A stretch of DNA of 8,933 nucleotides from Thermoplasmata archaeon. Its GTDB lineage: Archaea > Thermoplasmatota > Thermoplasmata > Thermoplasmatales > Thermoplasmataceae. Positions within the stretch are counted from its first letter, which is position 1; each line of letters opens with the position of its first letter. The translations under genes and the position numbers were made by a program. The notes below the pieces were generated by a model that saw only the letters and a list, made by a program, of their open reading frames with translations, ran no database searches and had not been told where the DNA came from. Of this stretch, positions 6,189 through 8,933 are shown piece by piece. Where the stretch lies: NCBI GenBank assembly GCA_021806355.1, contig JAJZXT010000046.1, forward strand, positions 1-8,933. The letters are read 5' to 3'.

Positions 6189-6839
6189 TCATGAATCCGC
6201 ATCAAGAAATCTCAGGGCACTAAAAAATATATCCGGGACCTTTAGTGGTTCTTTGGAATTGGGGAGATGAATAGAATTGCCGTTTAGAATTGTAATCTCC
6301 CTTCCTGGTAAAATGAAATTAGCCTCAAGGAATCTGAGAATTTCCGGGCTTTCAAAAACGACTCTTGATAGAGATACTGTTCTTTGGTGTGAAAAATCAG
6401 TTAGTTTGAAATCTTCAGGCTCAGCAACAATCCCTTCTTCGTCCGGAACAAAATTGCCGTGTGGACATTTGAGGCAGCCATAGTTATGGCACACTTTCTG
6501 AATAATGGTTTCAGTCATCCCATGCTCTATGCCCATTGCCTGATCATCGAGTTCAGACCACGTAATTCCCAACCCTTTCCATAGGAGAATCTCTGCTACC
6601 CTGTGCTTCCTCAGGAATTTCATGGCTTCCCTTGTTCCTATTTCAGTGAGCCGATATCTTCCCTTATCTATTCTTTCAACCTGGTTCCTGTCTATTAGAA
6701 TGTTTATTTCGTCAAAGACTGTTTGCCTTGCGGTCCCCAGTATATTGGCTATGTCGGTAAGGGTTGCATATCCCTGTAATTCCATATATTCATGAATGCA
6801 TTTGAGATAATCCTCGGCAATTATGGAAGCACCTTTCAC
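6189..6839 (-). CDS. DtxR/IdeR/MntR-family metal-dependent transcriptional repressor
   Basis: The family represses metal uptake genes when loaded with Fe2+ or Mn2+. The 216 residues show three parts: a winged helix-turn-helix (about 5-65; ATLTDIANILGTARQTVFDEI at 25-45), a metal-binding/dimerisation domain (66-132), and a C-terminal SH3-like FeoA-type domain (about 140-216). Numbering follows classical DtxR exactly across the first two domains. His79, Glu83, Glu105 and His106 are kept, while Met10 is Asp, His98 is Asp98 and Cys102 is Met102. Three extra Cys (117, 122, 125) and His127 cluster before the CPHGN motif. The start is GTG; an in-frame TGA lies two codons upstream. Iron control is the likeliest role, but the ligands are mixed, so manganese is possible. 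It is monocistronic, with 160 bases to the aIF1A start, and no transport gene adjoins it. Confidence 0.93.
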   Translation of the reverse strand: MKGASIIAEDYLKCIHEYMELQGYATLTDIANILGTARQTVFDEINILIDRNQVERIDKGRYRLTEIGTREAMKFLRKHRVAEILLWKGLGITWSELDDQAMGIEHGMTETIIQKVCHNYGCLKCPHGNFVPDEEGIVAEPEDFKLTDFSHQRTVSLSRVVFESPEILRFLEANFILPGREITILNGNSIHLPNSKEPLKVPDIFFSALRFLDADS

Positions 6840-6877
6840 GTATCAGCATTGATGAATTTGATATTAAATTTTGTTGA

Positions 6878-6887
6878 TTATATAGAA
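6878..6887 (-). promoter_or_regulatory. Probable promoter of the DtxR-family gene
   Basis: The - strand reads TCTATATAAT, a good TATA element, predicting a start near 6857 and a leader of about 18 bases before GTG 6839. A second, weaker AT-rich element at 6861-6870 would give a leaderless message. An inverted repeat, AATTT-N6-AAATT (6855-6870), covers the region between and could be an autoregulatory operator, though such AT palindromes also arise by chance. Confidence 0.45.
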
Positions 6888-6928
6888 TAGCCAGTGCTGT
6901 CACGGGCATTCTTATCTCAAAAGTCATT

Positions 6929-6954
6929 ATCCAAAGAATATTTTGCATTTGGAT
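6929..6954. repeat. 7-bp inverted repeat next to the IS insertion point
   Basis: ATCCAAA (6929-6935) and TTTGGAT (6948-6954) are perfect inverted copies separated by 12 bases. The right arm overlaps by one base the TTCAA target copy that borders the IS element. It could be a hairpin favoured as insertion target, an operator for the neighbouring regulator, or chance. Confidence 0.4.
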
Positions 6955-6958
6955 TCAA
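6954..6958. repeat. Left copy of the 5-bp target-site duplication
   Basis: TTCAA borders the left inverted repeat and matches TTCAA just outside the right one. Removing the element and one copy would rejoin the sequence as ...TTTGGATTCAAGAGAG.... Confidence 0.65.
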
Positions 6959-6972
6959 CGGAAGTTCCACCA
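6959..6972 (+). repeat. Left terminal inverted repeat of the IS element
   Basis: CGGAAGTTCCACCA, a perfect inverted match to 8780-8793. It contains the odd palindrome GGAAGTTCC. Similarity to the other end stops abruptly after the final A. Confidence 0.8.
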
Positions 6973-7065
6973 TTTTCCTATTATAAATCGTTGTAATTTA
7001 CAGTGAATGTTTGATTGATGATGATTATTTGTCTATTTTGAAAGTAGCCACTAATAGTAGGAATA

Positions 7066-7075
7066 CTTATATACT
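7066..7075 (+). promoter_or_regulatory. TATA box of the transposase gene
   Basis: CTTATATACT predicts transcription starting about 25 bases on, at or next to the GTG at 7094, so the transposase message is probably leaderless. The element lies between inverted arms AATAGTA (7053-7059) and TACTATT (7072-7078), and overlaps a second small repeat TATAC-N7-GTATA (7070-7086). Confidence 0.5.
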
Positions 7076-7093
7076 ATTATTGTATACCATCTA

Positions 7094-8740
7094 GTGCATG
7101 TTGAGGAGGGCAAAACCCGTATAGGTGGCAAAGAATATACCCGAGTTCTCATCCGTGATTCTTACAGGGATGGAAATAAGGTTAAGCATAGAACAATAGC
7201 AAACATTTCAAAATGCTCTCCAAATGAGATATTGGCAATAAAATTGGCACTGAAATATAAGGAGAATTTAGCTGATTTTCTTATTGATCATAATGATATT
7301 GATACTAATCAAGGACTTTCAGTGGGTGCCGTGTTTTCACTATTCAAGACTGCACAGGATCTCAATATAGTGAAAGCTTTAGGCAATACAGAAAAAGCAA
7401 AACGTGCACTTTGGATGATACTTGCAAGACTTATTGAACCGGGATCAAGAATGGCTAATGTGAGATTGGCTCAAAGACATGCAGTAATAGATATACTTGG
7501 CATGGAGAAATTCAACGAAGATGATCTATATGATGCATTGGACTGGATAGATACGAATCAGAGATCCATTGAGAAGAAACTCTTCACTTCACGATATAAG
7601 GAAAAGAAACCTGTTCTATATCTATATGATGTTACCTCAAGCTATCTTGAAGGAGAGAAGAATGAATACGCAGACTGGGGTTATAACAGAGATAAAAAGA
7701 AAGGTAAGAAGCAGATTGTCATTGGTCTCCTGACAGATGATGATGGATGGCCAATATCCATTGAGGTATTCAATGGAAATACCTCCGATGTGAAAACATT
7801 CACATCTCAGGTGAAGAAACTTGCATCGGAATTCGGTTGTGAATCCGTAACAATGGTTGGTGATCGAGGAATGATCAAGACAGATCAGATTGCCGATCTT
7901 GATCATGAGAAATTCTATTACATAACAGCAACAACAAAAGCACAGATGGAAACACTGTTGAAACAGAATGTCATTCAGATGGAATTATTCACAGAGAAAT
8001 TATGTGAGATCATTCATGAAAACATAAGATACATAATGAGAAGAAACCCTGTACGTAAAAAGGAGATAGAAACCAATAGGAATAGAAAGATAGAAAAGAT
8101 CAGGAATGTTGTTAATGAGAGGAATCTATACCTGTCAGAACATCCAAAGGCAGGTGTTTCCACTGCAGTTTTCACAGTCAATGAGAAGATTGAGAAGTTG
8201 AATATCTCAGGATTCGTAAGTATAGATGTAACTGATCGAATATTGTCCATGAAGATTAATGAAAAAGCTCTTGAAGAGGAATCATACCTTGACGGTTGTT
8301 ATGTGATAAGATCAAATCTTCCCATTGATAAAGGAAATATGGATATCATTCATGGCAGGTACAAAGATCTTGCAAATGTAGAATGGGCATTCAGAACGAT
8401 GAAGTCAGATACCATAGAATTACGTCCAATAAATGTGAGAAAGAAAGAACGGACTAGAGCTCATGTGTTTATCGCCAAGTTATCATACATAATAGAAAAA
8501 CATCTTAGAGAAAAATGGAAGGATATCAATGTCACAGTAGAGGAGGGTATTCATGAATTGTCATCTATAAACAGCATAGAGGTGCATGTTAGTGCTGTGA
8601 AATATAATTCAGTTCCAAAACCAAGAGAACTTGGACTAAAACTTGTTGAGTCACTTGGAGTGACTCTGCCAACTGTTATTCCAACGCGAAATATAACTGT
8701 AGCCACAAGAAAAAAACTGGAACTTAAACGGAAAAAGTAG
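7094..8740 (+). CDS. IS1634-family DDE transposase
   Basis: This 548-residue protein catalyses cut-and-paste movement of the surrounding element. The RNase H-like catalytic core is readable: first Asp at 179 in YDVTSSYLEG (178-187), second Asp at 257 in MVGDRGM (254-260), and Glu430 in YKDLANVEWAFRTMKS (423-438), the Y-(2)-R-(3)-E-(6)-K-like signature of the IS4 superfamily with Lys437. An alpha-helical, Lys-rich insertion (about 285-395) separates the second Asp and Glu, as in this family. RPINVRKKERTRAHVFIAKLSYII (444-467) is the usual C-terminal block. The GTG start lacks a Shine-Dalgarno and lies at the predicted transcript start; an in-frame TAG at 7058 excludes a much longer form. No frameshift or missing catalytic residue is seen. 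Codons are richer in A+T than in the flanking genes, fitting a mobile origin. Confidence 0.94.
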   Translation: MHVEEGKTRIGGKEYTRVLIRDSYRDGNKVKHRTIANISKCSPNEILAIKLALKYKENLADFLIDHNDIDTNQGLSVGAVFSLFKTAQDLNIVKALGNTEKAKRALWMILARLIEPGSRMANVRLAQRHAVIDILGMEKFNEDDLYDALDWIDTNQRSIEKKLFTSRYKEKKPVLYLYDVTSSYLEGEKNEYADWGYNRDKKKGKKQIVIGLLTDDDGWPISIEVFNGNTSDVKTFTSQVKKLASEFGCESVTMVGDRGMIKTDQIADLDHEKFYYITATTKAQMETLLKQNVIQMELFTEKLCEIIHENIRYIMRRNPVRKKEIETNRNRKIEKIRNVVNERNLYLSEHPKAGVSTAVFTVNEKIEKLNISGFVSIDVTDRILSMKINEKALEEESYLDGCYVIRSNLPIDKGNMDIIHGRYKDLANVEWAFRTMKSDTIELRPINVRKKERTRAHVFIAKLSYIIEKHLREKWKDINVTVEEGIHELSSINSIEVHVSAVKYNSVPKPRELGLKLVESLGVTLPTVIPTRNITVATRKKLELKRKK

Positions 8741-8779
8741 AAAAACGCAGTATATTTAGATAGTTTTCTTTTTAAATTT

Positions 8780-8793
8780 TGGTGGAACTTCCG
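8780..8793 (-). repeat. Right terminal inverted repeat of the IS element
   Basis: TGGTGGAACTTCCG on the + strand, the exact complement of the left end. A T-rich stretch, TTTTCTTTTTAAATTTT (8764-8780), just inside it probably also terminates transposase transcription. Confidence 0.8.
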
Positions 8794-8794
8794 C

Positions 8795-8799
8795 TTCAA
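8795..8799. repeat. Right copy of the 5-bp target-site duplication
   Basis: TTCAA, identical to 6954-6958, follows the right inverted repeat after one extra C (8794). Confidence 0.6.
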
Positions 8800-8840
8800 G
8801 AGAGTTTCAAAACGCGAAATCTATGGAAAAAATTTTATTA

Positions 8841-8933
8841 CTATTTTATCCTACTCAAGATATTGCTCTGTCCTCTGGCAGCCATAAATAGAGATTGCCA
8901 GAACGCATATTTCTTTATGAGTCCCTGATCCTT
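8841..8933 (-). CDS. Possible C-terminal end of an unidentified - strand gene
   Basis: From the window edge the - strand stays open for 30 codons and ends with KYAFWQSLF...ILSRIK, followed by TAG and then in-frame TAA TAA and a run of six T, as expected at the end of an archaeal gene. The composition looks protein-like, but 30 open codons can occur by chance, and another - strand frame is open over nearly the same span. No family is recognisable. Confidence 0.3.
   Translation of the reverse strand, partial: KDQGLIKKYAFWQSLFMAARGQSNILSRIK

Larger units (their letters stand above)
6959..8794 (+). mobile_element. Complete IS1634-family (IS4 superfamily) insertion sequence
   Basis: The element is about 1.84 kb and carries one transposase. 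Its ends are a perfect 14-bp inverted repeat: CGGAAGTTCCACCA at 6959-6972 and its complement at 8780-8793. Directly outside are copies of TTCAA (6954-6958 and 8795-8799), a 5-bp target duplication as usual for this family. The right end has one extra base (C at 8794) between inverted repeat and target copy, so the exact border is uncertain by one base. Intact ends, intact duplication and an open transposase frame suggest a fairly recent, possibly active insertion. It lies between the DtxR-family gene and whatever lies to the right, with its left end about 70 bases upstream of the regulator's TATA box. Confidence 0.85.

Noticed and set aside
6959..8799. Composite transposon or cargo system
   Set aside because: Only one transposase and one pair of inverted ends are present, with no passenger gene between them.
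8823..8891. 22-codon + strand frame right of the IS element
   Set aside because: Very short and without promoter or ribosome binding site; the opposing frame with tandem stops is a slightly better candidate.
1..8933. tRNA, rRNA, CRISPR array or box C/D RNA
   Set aside because: By eye I found no cloverleaf with a conserved TTCGA-type T-loop, no regularly spaced repeats and no paired C and D boxes. A covariance-model scan would be needed to exclude small RNAs fully.

Overview
The window is archaeal and fits the Thermoplasmata best (Thermoplasma, Ferroplasma, Acidiplasma or Cuniculiplasma type). It encodes archaeal/eukaryotic-type information-processing proteins (aIF1A, a RIO1 kinase and a two-KH-domain ribosome-assembly protein). 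It has TATA-box promoters placed close to start codons, frequent AGG/AGA and ATA codons, an IS1634-type insertion sequence of a kind common in acidophilic archaea, and no topoisomerase VI genes after the KH gene. The lineage is inferred; no rRNA or other marker gene is present.

Layout. Positions 1-1620 (- strand) hold the first 540 codons of kdpB, the ATPase subunit of a high-affinity K+ uptake pump, cut by the window edge. kdpA, the K+-selecting channel subunit, lies upstream (3271-1610) and overlaps kdpB by 11 bases. A stand-alone Lrp/AsnC ligand-binding (RAM) protein without a DNA-binding domain is 214 bases upstream of kdpA on the same strand (3785-3486). A stretch of about 500 bases (3786-4282) holds no gene I trust. 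Next comes a tight - strand operon, aIF1A - RIO1 kinase - KH protein (6028-4283), with gaps of 4 and 14 bases. A DtxR/IdeR/MntR-type metal-dependent repressor (6839-6189), also on the - strand, has its own promoter. A complete IS1634-like element (about 6959-8794) carries one 548-residue DDE transposase on the + strand. Its 14-bp inverted ends are flanked by a 5-bp direct repeat, TTCAA. The last 130 bases may contain the C-terminal end of a further - strand gene.

The genes form separate modules: K+ import (kdp) with a possible small-molecule-sensing partner, a translation and ribosome-assembly operon, and metal homeostasis. The transposon sits in the upstream region of the metal regulator but spares its likely promoter. 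I found no CRISPR array, rRNA, tRNA or clear novel multi-gene system. The points most worth checking are a roughly 30-residue insertion in the KdpB nucleotide-binding domain, the hybrid metal ligands and added Cys cluster of the DtxR-family regulator, the RAM protein beside kdp, and the ends of the IS element.
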